This document shows positions 48,086 to 60,115 of a stretch of DNA of 64,000 nt, piece by piece; positions within the stretch are counted from its first letter, which is position 1, and every line of letters begins with the position of its first letter. The notes beneath the pieces are model-generated. The model worked only from the letters and a program-made list of their open reading frames with translations. It had not been told where the DNA came from and ran no database searches. Origin of the DNA: Guadua angustifolia (Eukaryota; Streptophyta; Magnoliopsida; Poales; Poaceae); the NCBI GenBank assembly GCA_036346375.1, contig CM070514.1:17388463-17452462 (forward strand). Reading direction: 5' to 3'. The translations under genes were made by a program, and so were the position numbers.

Positions 48086-49204
48086 TCTGCAGCTAGCTTA
48101 GCTAATCATATCTACTCATCATCCTAGTTGTTTGTCTTGTGATTTTGCTTCTACATTTTAGTTTTTGAGTTCCTCTTACTGTTATATGATGTGTTATTGT
48201 TTTAGTTTCCATATAGCTTCTCTTTTTGTGTCATGTAAACTCCATCTTGCCACCTTCTTGTTGCTCGATGAAGATAATGGGTGAAGTAATGATCGTAACA
48301 ATTAATTTTGTGAGTTTGGCCTTGAACCAGTAGACTTGCATACTAATAAGTATTGATTCAATACACTTATTTGTCTATTTAGTGTTCATTACTTGCTATC
48401 ACTTTACTTTTGTTGGTAGCACACTTTTGTATCTATATTTTGTTTAGTTAGTTGGTAAGCTTGTTTGACATTCATCTAAATATTACAGTTAGATTTGGTT
48501 GATATCTATTGATATACAACATCCTTGCTTTATTTGATTATGTTAATATGAACTTTGCCTCTTAGATCTACTGGTAAAAGTGTTGAGCTACTTTTATTAA
48601 TCTTCTTTGTTGATTCAATTGATTAATTGACATTGCTTGACTTAAATAGAATCTGGTCGTAGACTTTTAAAATAGTGATTTTAATTATCAATTCTTTAAT
48701 GTGCATTATAAGGTGGTAAGAGTTCATAATCATACTTGCTTAATTGATTGTTTAGCCCATTTGTGATTGAGATTGAAGATTTCAAATCTTCAAACTTGCC
48801 TGATTTCAGAGAGCACCACAAACAAATTTACATCATCCTCTTATTATCGTACTTCGTTCAACAATATTGATTGATCTTGTAAGCAATATCGATTCTCTTA
48901 ACCTTGTATGTACAAAACAACTCTTAACTTACCCTCTCTTAAATTTACTTCTCTTAACTTATCTTCTCTTAAATTTGCTTCTCTTAACTTACCTACTCTT
49001 AACTTTGCATCATACAACTACAAACGTACTAAAGAACGCTTAAATTTACTTGCTTTCCTCTTCTATGAGCCTCTATGACTTTGTTTATTTACCAACTTGC
49101 CTATTATATGATCTTCATTACAAGATGGTGTCCCCTTATTCCTCATCGCTGAATGGATCTGATGAGTTACCCAACGTAGGAAATCAGAGGCACAATCTAA
49201 GAGG
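48086..49204. other. AT-rich DNA without recognised gene
   Basis: No protein frame of note. A short frame at 49126 (MVSPYSSSLNGSDELP) ends after about 30 codons. Contains the 30-bp tandem repeat listed separately. Confidence 0.5.
48921..49009 (+). repeat. Three tandem 30-bp units (ctcttaactta...)
   Basis: Units start at 48921, 48951 and 48981, each ctcttaactta followed by a diverged ctcttaaatttgctt-like half, so the 30-bp unit is itself a doubled 15-mer. Confidence 0.85.
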
Positions 49205-50158
49205 GCTTAGTAAGAGGCCTTAGTGATGCACACGGGGGTCGGCCCGATCTTCTGATGAGAACGACACATCAGTTTGGATGCAGTACGATGTAGATGGTTC
49301 GGCTACTAACCACGAGATTAGCAACCAAGCAATCGCAATGTCACCACATAAGGCGATCAACCGAATCAAGACCTGATCGATCCTTGTACCTGCTGCAACG
49401 GAGAACAAGCAAGAACAAGGTGAAAGCAATTTCAATCCAATAATCTCAAAGAAACAAATGTGAGGTTCTATCTCTCGTCACGGGTGGTCTAGTTGACACA
49501 TGCGAACACGAGGAGGGATGCACAAGGGGTCTACCACACGGAACAAAACCTCAATGACAACGTACCACGGCTGGGACATTATATAGGGTGGAGACAAGAC
49601 TTGGGGTGCCCAAATTTGGGTAGAACACCACCCTAGGGTCAGCCACCACACAACCCTAACCATACATGGGCCATGGGCCCAAAAATACGGTAACACAGCA
49701 CCTGACAGATTTGGCCCATGACATTGTTCTGCATTTTCCTATCAGTCTAGAGCGAATTTGGAGGTGGGACTAGATCCATTGGAAAGCTTATCTCCTAAGA
49801 TTTCAAACAGGTGGTCGCACACTGAAAACGGTGTCCAGGAGCCCGAGTTATGCCCGTTTGAAGTTGACATGCTGCTAGATGGCCGAACCAGGTTTTTTGG
49901 CATCTTGGGCTTCCATACGAGCCTTCTTTGGCGCGTGGGCTATCCTCGGGGTGTGCGCTTGAGGTGTTGGTCCTTTGTCATGGGCTTGAAAGGCTGAGCT
50001 TCAGGATTAAGACCTCTTGGCGACGAAGATGAAGCGGTTGGAGAGGTAATAGGGGCAGCGGTCGTATCCTTGGGTTGGATGTCCTCATCACTTAGAGCCG
50101 ACATACCATCACAGCAGTCAATCCGCACGATGGGGCCCCTACCGCGCCTCCAAAGGCT
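49205..50158. other. Unassigned transposon-like sequence
   Basis: Moderate GC content, no convincing frame. It begins abruptly at gtgatgcacacgggggtcgg and runs into the CACTA gene; it may be CACTA 5' sequence or another repeat. I see no terminal repeats. Confidence 0.4.
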
Positions 50159-52013
50159 GTGACATCTTTCCGGACTATGTGCGGGATCGTTGGGTGTGAA
50201 AGGATCCCCATCACCTATCCATCATGGAAGACACTGACAGATGAGGAGTGCGATAACCAGGTAACAAAAATATTCACGTTGTTCGAGCTCCCACAAGATG
50301 CCAAGCCCGTACTACGATGGTCCCAACGCCTAATATCTCTTAGCATAGAATCTTCCCAGAGATCTTTCACTTCAGACAGAGAGAAAGATATATTCTCCAT
50401 AGCCTTGAGAAACAAGGAGCACCTGAATTGCACCGGAGGCCTAGGTGTTTTCGTTCCCTTGAAAATGAGATTCCCACATAACTTCGACACATACCAAAGT
50501 AGGAAGAGAAGCAAAGCTGAGCGCAAGGAATGGCTAGTAGCCCTGATTGAGCAAAGGGATGAGGAAAGACTCAGAGTGCAGTTCAATAGGAGCACCGAAG
50601 CTACATCACTACCAGACCCACGTGATGCGCCAGAGCTACCAGCACTACCGGAGCCATGTGCTACACCGACGGAGCCCACCAAATCAACTACCATGTCCTG
50701 TCAAGCATAGGCCGATACTGCAGTTTAGGCCAAGTCGTCTCCCATGAATACGACATTTGGAAGATGGCGAGGCAGCGATAAGGGCAAATCGAAAGGGACA
50801 ACCACGTGAGCTCATGACTTTTCGTTTGCCCCGTTGGCACGACAATTTGAGCTAGGACAGTCATTCGTACCAAAAGAGCGCCAGAAGACGCTCACATTAG
50901 CCTGTGTTAGATTGCAAGATTGGTACATGGAATAAGTCAACAAGCCGGTGGCACAACGTACATCGAGTATCTCGGTCAACTTGAAGGAGGCGCATTTGTT
51001 ACACTAGTTTTTGGATGGCTATTTCGTGGTCGGCTTCAACGACCTGTTCGACCTGTACAACCTTAATGCCCTTGAAGCATAACTCATGAGATGCTAGACA
51101 TTATAAGTGTCTGTAATCACAGTTTACATTCATGTCATTCCGATAAAGGTACGATATATATGATTCTTGATTTTGTATATGTAGATACATGATCATGGAA
51201 GCAGAAGCAAGGAAACAACCGATAGGTTTCCTCGACCCACATATGGTGCCCAAGCAAACCATAGATGAAAATTTAGAAGTCATCCACGAGTATATGGAGA
51301 AAGTATTGCTGGCTCAATGGAACAAAAAATTCATACTTTTACCCCACAACCCAGGGTAAGTGCTTCATCCAGTTGTTATACTTGTTGTTTTGTACTATAT
51401 AACGTAGCTTGAAGTTAGGTTCAATGACCATGGCAAAATGGCTGTATATGTTTTACTGGGTTCTACTCGTAATTATACCAAGACAGAACTGGGTAATTTA
51501 CCTTGATTCTAAAAAGGGTGGCACCCACAACTTGAAGCTTTTCAGAGATTTACTAGACATGTCGTTCAGTGTCTACAAATTTCATGGAGGCCCACACAGG
51601 AAGAACCCAGAGGTGTTGAAGCATATTTATAACTTTCTGGTATCCACTACTACATAATAATCCTTCATACTCCATAATAATACCTTTGGAACTAATTAGC
51701 CTATTATATTTTGGCAGTACCACTAGCAACCAAAGGACACTAACCATTGTGGATTCTACATTTGCCACAACATGGAACTCCTCATTGGTTCAAAGACGAC
51801 CAATGTTATAGAGGTTTGTCAATTTTGCAATAATTGTTTCTACTTATTAATTTATATACGTACAAGACTTTACTCTTCCCATCATAGGATTGGCAATGCA
51901 CTGAATCTATGTTGGAATAGGTTGACCTGCTAGGTATTCGAGGCAAACTCTATTTCTTCTTAATGCGTGAGGTCATTAATACAAAAGGCGAACACCACTC
52001 AAGACTCACCTGA
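50159..52013 (+). pseudogene. CACTA second gene: Transposase_24-like region plus Ulp1-like (C48) peptidase region
   Basis: The first frame (50159-50710) reads TSFRTMCGIVGCERIPI, WSQRLISLSIESSQ, SFTSDREKDIFS, the style of plant CACTA 'Transposase_24' proteins (from memory). After stops come FLDGYFVVGFNDLFDLYNLN (about 51007-51066), an intron-like gap, then FLDPHMVPKQTIDENLEVIH (51226-51290). Another gap leads to a C48 peptidase core: YWVLLVIIPRQNWVIYLDSK (51448-51510), CGFYICHNMELL (51749-51785), LLGIRGKL, LMREVINTKGEHH (to 52010). In the family the first core residue is a histidine before WVLLV; here it is tyrosine. Asp and Cys are present. Exons are separated by gaps with GT/AG edges; stops make this copy dead. 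Confidence 0.8.
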
Positions 52014-52337
52014 AGAGTTGTGAATTTGTTAGATACCGTTTGCATTAATTTGTGAAACTTGTGATATGAATTTGTGAGTTGTAGTTGTCAATTCAATTGG
52101 TTTTTATATATGTGAGTTGATTTCTTAAATGAATGCGCTCTACATTGTAATGTGCGATCAGAGTTGATTTGAAAAATTGATGCGCTGTATGTTGATATGT
52201 GATCGGAGCTCACTTCTGAAATGTATGTCGTAATAATGCTGGTGATGCTCTGTATTTTATCTTTTGTTTTAGAGGGCATGGCTAGCATTTCTTGAGGCTA
52301 GCCAATGAATTAAAAATTTTTAAAAAGAAGAAAAATC

Positions 52338-52624
52338 AACATTACAAACGGTTCCAAATTGGAACCGTTTGTGATGAGGCATTCATCCTAGACGGTTACA
52401 AACTAGAACCGTCTATTATGAGTGGCTCATCAAACCATCTGTGATGAGGCACTCATCCTAGACGGTTCCAAATTGGAACTGTCTGTGATGACTTTTTTCA
52501 CAGACGGTTGCAAAACCGTCTGTGATGACCGATTGTCATCACTGACACTTCGGTACAGACGGTTTACAAAACAGTTTGTGATGTGTTTTGTAAATCATCT
52601 GTGATGTGGGTATGTGCAGTAGTG
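52338..52624 (+). mobile_element. CACTA 3' subterminal repeats and terminus
   Basis: At least five agacggttcca...tggaaccgtct-type inverted units alternate with gtgatgaggcattc. The end ggtatgtgcagtagtg is the reverse complement of CACTACTGCACATACC, a proper CACTA terminus. The flanking 3 bp (tcc) would be the target site. The matching 5' terminus is not found in the window. Confidence 0.88.
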
Positions 52625-53944
52625 TCCCTTTATAAGATATATTTTTAAATTTGTTTTTATCCATACGATGTATTTCATATTGTAATGAAAGATTAATATG
52701 ATGTTCATTTTATACCATAATAATTAAATATCCACCTTTACTTCATATTCTCTATATATATGCATTCAATACAGTGAGTAATATAATTAAGGATAATCTA
52801 GTTATTTTCAATATATTCTTGGTCTACATGTCAAAATAAAATATGCATTGTAAACTTGGATAGATCGAGTACTATTCTAGCCTGCCTAGGGATGACAATT
52901 GGGCGCAATGGGCACATGTAGTACTCGTTTATACTCATATCCGCCAGCTAACTTCTCATCCATAGGCTTGCCTGCAAAGGGCAACAGACAAAAAACCTCA
53001 CCCATATGCGTTGCCCATGGGTACCTTTAAAAACCTACCTAAAGATCCAATTCCCTAAAACCTTGCTTATCTGTCCCAATTTTTCCCTCTTTAGCTTATC
53101 CAAATTAAAACCAAACCATAGCATACGATTCAACTCCATTCAAGAGATTTCACTCAACCTTAACAATATATGAATGCTCATTTAATATTCTCAAGCACTC
53201 AATATTTTCTGCAATTATATTCATGTTTATACACATCTCTATACTTTTGCACACTATTACAACTCAAAACACATAGTCATCTCCACTTAAGAAAAACATC
53301 TAAATTAGGTCATCCTACACTCAAGAATGTCACCTCATTCATACCCATTCATGTTATCTTGACTGTTAAGGTAGGGCCATTTACATTCACACACATCAAA
53401 GTTACACCTTAAAATACAGTATAGCTTACATGCAAATGAGTTCCAGCATTGACTAATGGTCTAAAAAGGAAATCAAGGTTGTGTATTTGGTTCTTGAGCC
53501 GACCTTCACACCCAGTCAGCTAGTTGCACCATCTTCTCTCACTGCCCATCCTCACAGCTGACTGCTAGTCACCCTTGCCCATCCTGTGTGGCCAAGTGGA
53601 AGGGACAAGAACTGCATGCACTCCACCTAGCATTCCAGCCCCTGGTTTTTCTCCTGCACAAAGCCTAATTTTAGCCTACTCAAAGTGGTAAAACCAGTAG
53701 TGTAAAATAGGTCAAAATAGTACACATGAGAGACTTTACTACCTTCACTTTCACTCACCCACCAAAGCAGCAGTTGTCCACCCTTGATCTTCATTGCCAA
53801 GAGGAGGAGAAGTAGGCCAAGAAGGAAGGAAGGAGGCGCAGTGCAGCCACGATCTCACCGCCGTCCACCACCCTTCCCTCTAGTCCGTATAGTCATAAGG
53901 TGCCAGACACTAATCGAGTCACCTTTCTTTCCTTATCATAAACG
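52625..53944. other. AT-rich intergenic DNA
   Basis: No gene recognised. 52885-53060 has a low-complexity cgcaatgggcacatg...gcccatgggtacc block that looks like a small dispersed repeat. The frame at 53170-53412 is not protein-like. Confidence 0.5.
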
Positions 53945-54268
53945 TATTCAGGGTAGAGTTTAAATGATTATAATCTTAAAGTTTGAGTAACAGGCTAATA
54001 AATAATTATAATCTCTAGTAGAATCAAAAGTTTGAGTAACAGGCTAATAAATAATTATAATCTTAAAACCATTCATCAAAATACATGCATGACAGGTTAT
54101 GCATAGAAACAACACTCCACCATCGGAAATGAGTCTTGGAGCTCCAACACATCCAATGGTACAAAATAGTGCATATAGTATTAGGGTTATAGCACCACAT
54201 CCAGCCTTTGCATGCAAAATGCTCCAAGATTTTAATCCTATAAGATCATTTAAACTCTACCCTGAGTA
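53945..54268. mobile_element. Inverted-repeat element (24-bp arms) interrupting a MURA gene
   Basis: Arms 53945-53968 and 54245-54268 are inverted and match at 23 of 24 positions; core cagggtagagtttaaatgat. The inside is AT-rich and holds an internal tandem duplication (caggctaataaataattata at about 53990 and 54040). The right arm begins exactly where the transposase frame loses similarity. It could be a MITE or a fold-back rearrangement. Confidence 0.6.
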
Positions 54269-55238
54269 GGAACATCACGTTTCTATGCTCCTGGAGTGGC
54301 TCAGCAAGCACACAGGTGTGATCCATCTGGACGGTTATCCTGAAGCCCGAGCTGTTGTCCTTGAATTTTTGCGCACGGATCCTGCTGGGACACTCAGGAT
54401 CTATGCACTTCACAACGTACGTATCCGAGTTGGATCTGTACACCTCGTACGTGCGGCTAATGTTCACCGCATATCTCGCACTTGCCTGCTGGGTGGCACT
54501 CTTCGTAGGGAAGCGTTGCCCTACTAGTACAGTGTCCTGATCGAACGCCCAACCATGGTTGCCTTCCTCCGACAACACGAGGGAAGACATTGCCAGATCA
54601 TCCAGCTGTGAAGACACGTACTCGACATCAGTGGACACAATGCCATCAACGGGAGCTGCATCGTCATCTCCACTGCTATCTGTGCTGACGCCCTCATCAT
54701 CATCGGACGTTGACGTGCCCTCCAGGGCTTCCAGGTGCTCGTGGCAGTCGATACGAGCAAACCGCCATTACCCGATATCTTCGTTTGCCTGGAATTCATC
54801 TGTAGTAGCGTCCTCACGGATGCCCCTAGAGGATGCTTCGATGGTGGTGCCACCACCACCACGAGGAGTAGAGGTTTCTCCTATGTCCAGGAAGCACACA
54901 TACACCATCGAGCGACGGTGTATCATAGCCAGAGGGTTCATCACAATTTGCATGTATTGACCCCACTATGCGCTTCCTGCGATCTTGATTAGTGTCCACA
55001 AATAGTCCGTGGAATCTCCAACAACTTTGGCATGTACGGCCTTGGTGACAAGTTTCTTTCTGGCAATCTGCTCATCAAATGCGCTCCGCACGCATCTCCG
55101 GAGCTCGGCCAGGCCCATCTCCATTAGACCCAGAGCCCAGATCACCTTCCGTTCGCATTTCGAAAGGTCCACCCCGTATGGACCCTCTTGAACAACGCCG
55201 TCGCCATAAAACACGAGCAAATCTAGTATATTTGCCAC
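54269..55238 (-). pseudogene. Mutator-like (MURA) transposase, N-terminal part
   Basis: On the minus strand the reading opens at 55238 (MANILDLLVFYGDGVVQEGP, TDYLWTLIKIAGSA), continues after a stop (QYMQIVMNPLAMIHRRS, VYVCFLDIGETS), passes an acidic linker (STSDDDEGVSTDSSGDDD) and reaches a MuDR DNA-binding domain: VGQRFPTKSATQQASARYA, YEVYRSNSDTYVVKC, CPSRIRAQKF, MDHTC. The catalytic transposase domain is absent; the frame ends at the inverted-repeat element. No terminal inverted repeats of a Mutator element were identified. Confidence 0.8.
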
Positions 55239-55308
55239 GTAGTACCTACCATAATAAATGATGCTATTATTATTTCTAATTATAATGACTGTAAAATGAT
55301 CAAATTAT

Positions 55309-56500
55309 CCTACATGGTGTACTCGCAAACTCAAAAAGAAATGTAGACTGGAATCATGTATACTGCGTGGTCGTTTAAGGCTTTTCGGCTACCCGTAAAG
55401 TATCGCAGAAAACTAAACTAACTAAGCCTATTCAGCGGCCTGTACAATTACCCATGTAAATGCAAATGTTGGTGTGACTAGCTTTGGAACACACTTTGGT
55501 ATTTATACTACCATATTCTACAAAAATATTATATTTATAACTTGCTTCGCATCTGAATCCATTCACAACAAATACCCTAAATGACCACAAACTGCGCAGA
55601 TTCGATAACACTTAAGCCTTTGCAGCGGCGCGTAAAACAACTCGTCTAAACACGAATTTTAGGGAAATTAGTCCACAAACATAATTCAATATATGAACCA
55701 AATTATAGAAAAATATAAAAAATACAACTTGCTTATCATTTAAAATCCATTGGCATAAACACCTTAAATAATAATGTTGCTACAGCCGTCTTATATAAAT
55801 AATTGAGAGTACAAGTCTTCATCCAAATTTATCGCAATGCAAGAACCCTCCTGTTACCATATAGTAGCAGCCAATAACTTCAAATTTCAGATCCTATATG
55901 GTGTAGTCGCAAACTCAAAAAGAAATCTAGACCGGAATCATGTAAACTGTGTGGTCGTTTAAGCCTTTTCGGCCGCCCGTAAAGTATCGCGTCTAAATGC
56001 CAAATATTGAGAGAATAGCCAAAAAACATACTCCATAATATAAACTACCATAATCTGAAATGATATTCCTTTTCGGACTTGATCTGCACATAAATCTTTC
56101 TCCCGCAAACACCCTTTGTGAACTAGTCGCGCAGAAAACTAAACTAACTAAGCCTATTCAGCGGCCTGTACAATTACTCGTCTAAATGTAAATGTTGGTG
56201 TGACTAGCTTTGGAACATACTTTGGCATATATACTACCATATTCTACAAAAATATTGTATTTATAACTTGCTTCGCATCTGAATCCATTCACAACAAATA
56301 CCCTAAATGACCACAAACTGCGCAGATTCGATAACACGTAAGCCTTTTCAGCGGCGCGTAAAACAACTCGTCTAAACACAAATTTTGGGGAAATTGGTCT
56401 AGAAACAACTTCAGCATATGGACAACCAAATTATAGAAAAATATAAAAAATACAACTTGCTTATCACATAAAATCTGTTAGCATAAACATCCTAAATAAT
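55309..56500 (-). repeat. Long diverged tandem repeats upstream of the MURA gene
   Basis: Blocks of 55309-55740 recur at 55895-56480 (offset about 584 to 726 bp; an indel separates them). A motif of the form taagccttttcagcggc followed by ccgtaaa and ctcgtctaaa appears six times (near 55374, 55423, 55612, 55958, 56149, 56339). It lies 5' of the transposase frame on the minus strand. No ORF is present. Confidence 0.75.
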
Positions 56501-58439
56501 AATGTTGCTATAGCCAGATTATATAATGTCGCAACGCAAGATCCATCATGTGAACCATATAGTACCAACCAATAACTTAAAATTTCAAATCTAACTTGCA
56601 GAAATTCCATGAACGATTAAGGCTAAGCACTAGTCATGTATAACACTTTAACTACTAACTTCCTTCTACTAACATTGTACCGTTAATTCATCTACTGCTA
56701 CTTATTCTAACATTGTCATTTCATATAATATTACCCTTTTCTCGTGTACTACTAATTACACATCATTATTTATGTTGTTCTTGACCGCTAACTACGCATG
56801 TATGTTTTTACCATTAGTCCATCATTTCATGTACCGTTCATTCAACTGGTACTGTAGTTTTATGTCATACTACTAGACGCTTATTCTACTTGTTATTCCA
56901 GTACTACAGAAATATCATACTAATGTTCTTAAAGATTAAATTCTAACATTGTACCATTTTTGCCGCATTCTACCCTTATTTTAAGAACTATTCAGTAAAA
57001 AATGCCATTATTTGTACTGTTTGTGCACACTACGTACGCACTGTTATTGTAAATATTTACTATTCATTAAATACGAAATATTTTTCCATGACCTACACAT
57101 TATTCCAACACCGTTATTTCATGTACTGCTAGGTTGACTAATAGCGTGGTTTTATATCATGTTACCTATACTAATATTCTAGTAATCATACTAATATTAC
57201 CAAAATACCATACTAATGTTCATAAAGATAGAGTACTAACCTGTGTGAAGTTAGAGTGAAGATCGGCGGATCTCGACCAGTGTGCAAAATAACCTGATCG
57301 AAGCTGTACCGAAGATCACTAAAGCTCAAGCAATGTACCAAAAAAACTTCCTGAATAATACCTACAAAATACGAATCCCGAAGGAAATAATTGAATTTTT
57401 TTTACTTTGTCACAAAATTCAATAAAGTATGAACACCGACTAAATTCCTTTGGAATCTCGATTTCAAATTTTTTCCCACTAATTTTCCACCTCCCAATTT
57501 TTTCCCATCTTTCCTCTTCGCGCTCTCGGTTTTCTCAGCTCTCTCAACGCCTCCAGAACTCTCTTGCTTGTTTGTTTGCCTTTCCTACAGTCTGATGCGG
57601 GTCTTCATTTATAGCGAGGGAATGCACTTGCAGCAGAACCAAAAATTCAATTTCGTCGCAGCTTTCGGCGCGCAGATGAGATAGCTCGATGTCACGCAAA
57701 CAAAGAATCAATGCATTAGAGCGTCTCAGTCCGGGGCCTGTTTTACAGCATCGACACATGCCAGAAAAAACCAGGGCCATGCTGGAAAAAACAAAACGTG
57801 TGCTCACTCGCGAGAAAAAGTAACGTCAGATTCTCAGTTCGGTCAGAAAGCGCGCGATGCAGACAAGACGCGCTATGATTTTTTTCAGCGAGCAACACTC
57901 CATCTGGTCAGAAAAGCACACGACGCAGACACGCAGACGAGACACACTCTACTTTTTTCACCAAGCAGCACACGTGCTATTCTCTCCCGTGCTGCTCGCT
58001 CTCCGCCCATGACTACCCGTGAGTGGGGGCCACACACAACAGCGCAGGGGCATTGCATTAGGATCTGGCGCTCACCACCATTGCACCCTCATCAAAGGCC
58101 TACTGCTTGCTTCCTCCTGCGTGTCAGCATCCCAGGTTGCAGCGCTCCCTATCTACGAACACGGTGCCCATTTTTGCGATTCCTACACGACAACGTCCAA
58201 TTCTGTAAAAACGTGTTTCTAAAGAGCCAAAACAATGAAAAATTCGTGCCATGGGAGGTTTTGGTGGCAGCGCTGGGAACCGGAGGTAGCAGCGACGACG
58301 TGTGGGAAAAGGAGAGGGGTGAGATCAAGAGAGGGGGCGATGAGGGCGAGGGAGAGATGAGGAAAGGGGGAGATTGGGTGCAGTGGCCGGGTGGAGAAAA
58401 AATGAGAGGAGAGGGGGAGATTAGGGTTAGGGATAGGTT
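56501..58439. other. Unassigned sequence
   Basis: 56501-57250 is AT-rich with repeated actaatgtt/accgttattc phrases and no gene. 57250-58439 has two related blocks (gtcagaaagcgcgcgatgcagac at 57840 and gtcagaaaagcacacgacgcagac at 57907). Frames at 58009-58473 are glycine/arginine-rich shadows. Confidence 0.45.
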
Positions 58440-58993
58440 AGGGGCGACGGGGCCAGATGGGCCAAGGAAATGAGCCGGCCAGTTGGCAAGCTGGTTGGGC
58501 CAAAAGGGCTGACTTGGGCCGGGAGAGAAGAAAAAAATCTAAGAAAATAAAGAAAATCCAGATAAGCCTGAAAATAGTAGGAAGCAAATTTAGATTTATT
58601 TTTCTTTCTCTTGTTTTCCTGTTTTCTTTTCTCTTGTTAAGCACATAAAATTGAGTAAGTAGAAAGTCACTAATCAAAATACAAACACAAACTTAGTAAA
58701 TTGTTACGCAAAGCACTTGATGGAAAAATCTACATTATAAATGAAACCCAATTAGAGAAATTCTAAAAATTAAAATTTTGGTGCTCTCATTAGGAGGTCT
58801 CCTCGATAACAACAGAGGACAATTAGTGCCACTCCCTGCTATGGATAACTTAGGGAGCACACACTCAAGCAATTCGCCTTTCGACCATATCTTATGAACT
58901 AATTTTGTGGCTTGTGTTGTTTTGAAATTCGTGCATTCACATTAATAGATTAATTTCTAAAAGAAATTAAAATATGTTAAGTGGATCAGGTAG

Positions 58994-59038
58994 ATCCAAT
59001 TGATGATTTTGAAGAGGCTGGACTAGAGATGTTCAGTG
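58994..59038 (+). other. LTR mini-exon 1, fragment E (GT donor)
   Basis: 45 nt from caggtag to G|GTAAAA: DPIDDFEEAGLEMFS. Shorter than in C/D but phase 1 at both ends, and with the conserved acidic FE core. The donor is GT, not GC. Confidence 0.45.
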
Positions 59039-59659
59039 GTAAAACCATAACCCAAGTAGGGTTGTGGAGTTATTTGGTGGGTAGAGGAGTTCAGGGTATG
59101 AACAACTGAGGTAGGGTTGTTGCGGAAATCAGGGCTCCTCTACATAGGATATCATTTAAGGTCAAAATAAACTAGCGCTTACTTTAAAAATGGTGTAAAC
59201 CGTGCTGACCATAAACCTGGTGTAAGACAAGGTGAACTAAATAACCAACAAGTAGCTATCTCTGCCAAAGGTGAGAAGATGACTGTACCAGGCAAGTGCA
59301 GTCACCCTAGGGCGAGACTTTGGGGGAGGAGTATCAACCCGCGTGCCTTTGGTAAGGCGAGGTGGTATGGCAGAGATCAGGGTATGGTTAGCCAAAGGTT
59401 CTATTTCCTTGGCTCAGTCGTGCACCAAAGGAAGCTCAATAGTCGAACATTATAAGCCAAGTGATGCTATAGTCAAAGCAGTACATCTCTAATCAGAGTT
59501 AAAATGTGATATCACTCCTAACTTTCAGGTTTGGAAGTGTGCCATGTGGGCTTTCCTCTAACATAGGAAGTAAGATCCCACATTGCTCTGCCATCACTAG
59601 ATTTAAAAGTTAAAATTTAATATTTGCTAACAAATGGGTAAAGGGATAGATATTTTGGT

Positions 59660-59690
59660 GTATATATACACACACACACATACACACACT
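59660..59690 (+). repeat. TA/CA microsatellite
   Basis: tatatatacacacacacacat followed by acacacac, within the intron-like gap of E. Confidence 0.9.
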
Positions 59691-59759
59691 CATGCATAAA
59701 TTTTCTGTGGCTTGCTGAGTACTAGAGTACTCAGCCTTACTTTCTTTGTTGGTTTACAG

Positions 59760-59894
59760 AACCTGCTAAGTCCACAAACCCAAACGAGGTAGTGGGTGCT
59801 TTTCAATGATGATATGAATTACTACTATGATGTTGATATTGCTGGGGAGGGCTACGATTATGAGGGAGTAGATGACAAGGACCTAGTAGAATAA
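59760..59894 (+). other. LTR mini-exon 2, fragment E (one-base frame break)
   Basis: Follows ttggtttacag. The phase-1 frame runs EPAKSTNPNEVVGAFQ to a stop; one base off, the frame continues DDMNYYYDVDIAGEGYDYE and GVDDKDLVE to TAA. The acidic, tyrosine-rich character matches element A's exon. Confidence 0.42.
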
Positions 59895-60115
59895 AATACC
59901 CTCAAGAGGGAGGCACAAGAGTAATATTGTAATAAATAAGTGGTAGTGTAGAATCACCATAGCCGAACCTAAGATAGTATTATAACTACTTTAAGAATAA
60001 ATCCCCTTGTACTATGAAGTGGAAGTTTCTACATGTACATGTGATGTTTTCCTTAGCTGATCCTGGTGCACTTTGTTCTATGATGTTTTTCACTTGTTTT
60101 GGCTTGGTTAGGCAA

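Larger units (their letters stand above)
58440..60115 (+). mobile_element. Fourth chromovirus-type LTR fragment (E), diverged
   Basis: It holds the same landmarks in the same order as LTRs A, C and D: a GC-rich gggccagatgggcc block, mini-exon 1, a 0.7-kb intron-like gap, cttgctgagtactagagtactcagcc, mini-exon 2 and a cctggtgcac block. No LTR ends or internal genes follow, so boundaries are approximate. Confidence 0.6.

Noticed and set aside
49220..49720. Minus-strand frames at 49220-49435 and 49478-49696
   Set aside because: Short, no domain, unsupported by any neighbouring exon.
58009..58473. 154-codon frame as a host gene exon
   Set aside because: Glycine/arginine/glutamate-rich purine tract, no splice context and no known domain; overlaps LTR-like GC-rich sequence.
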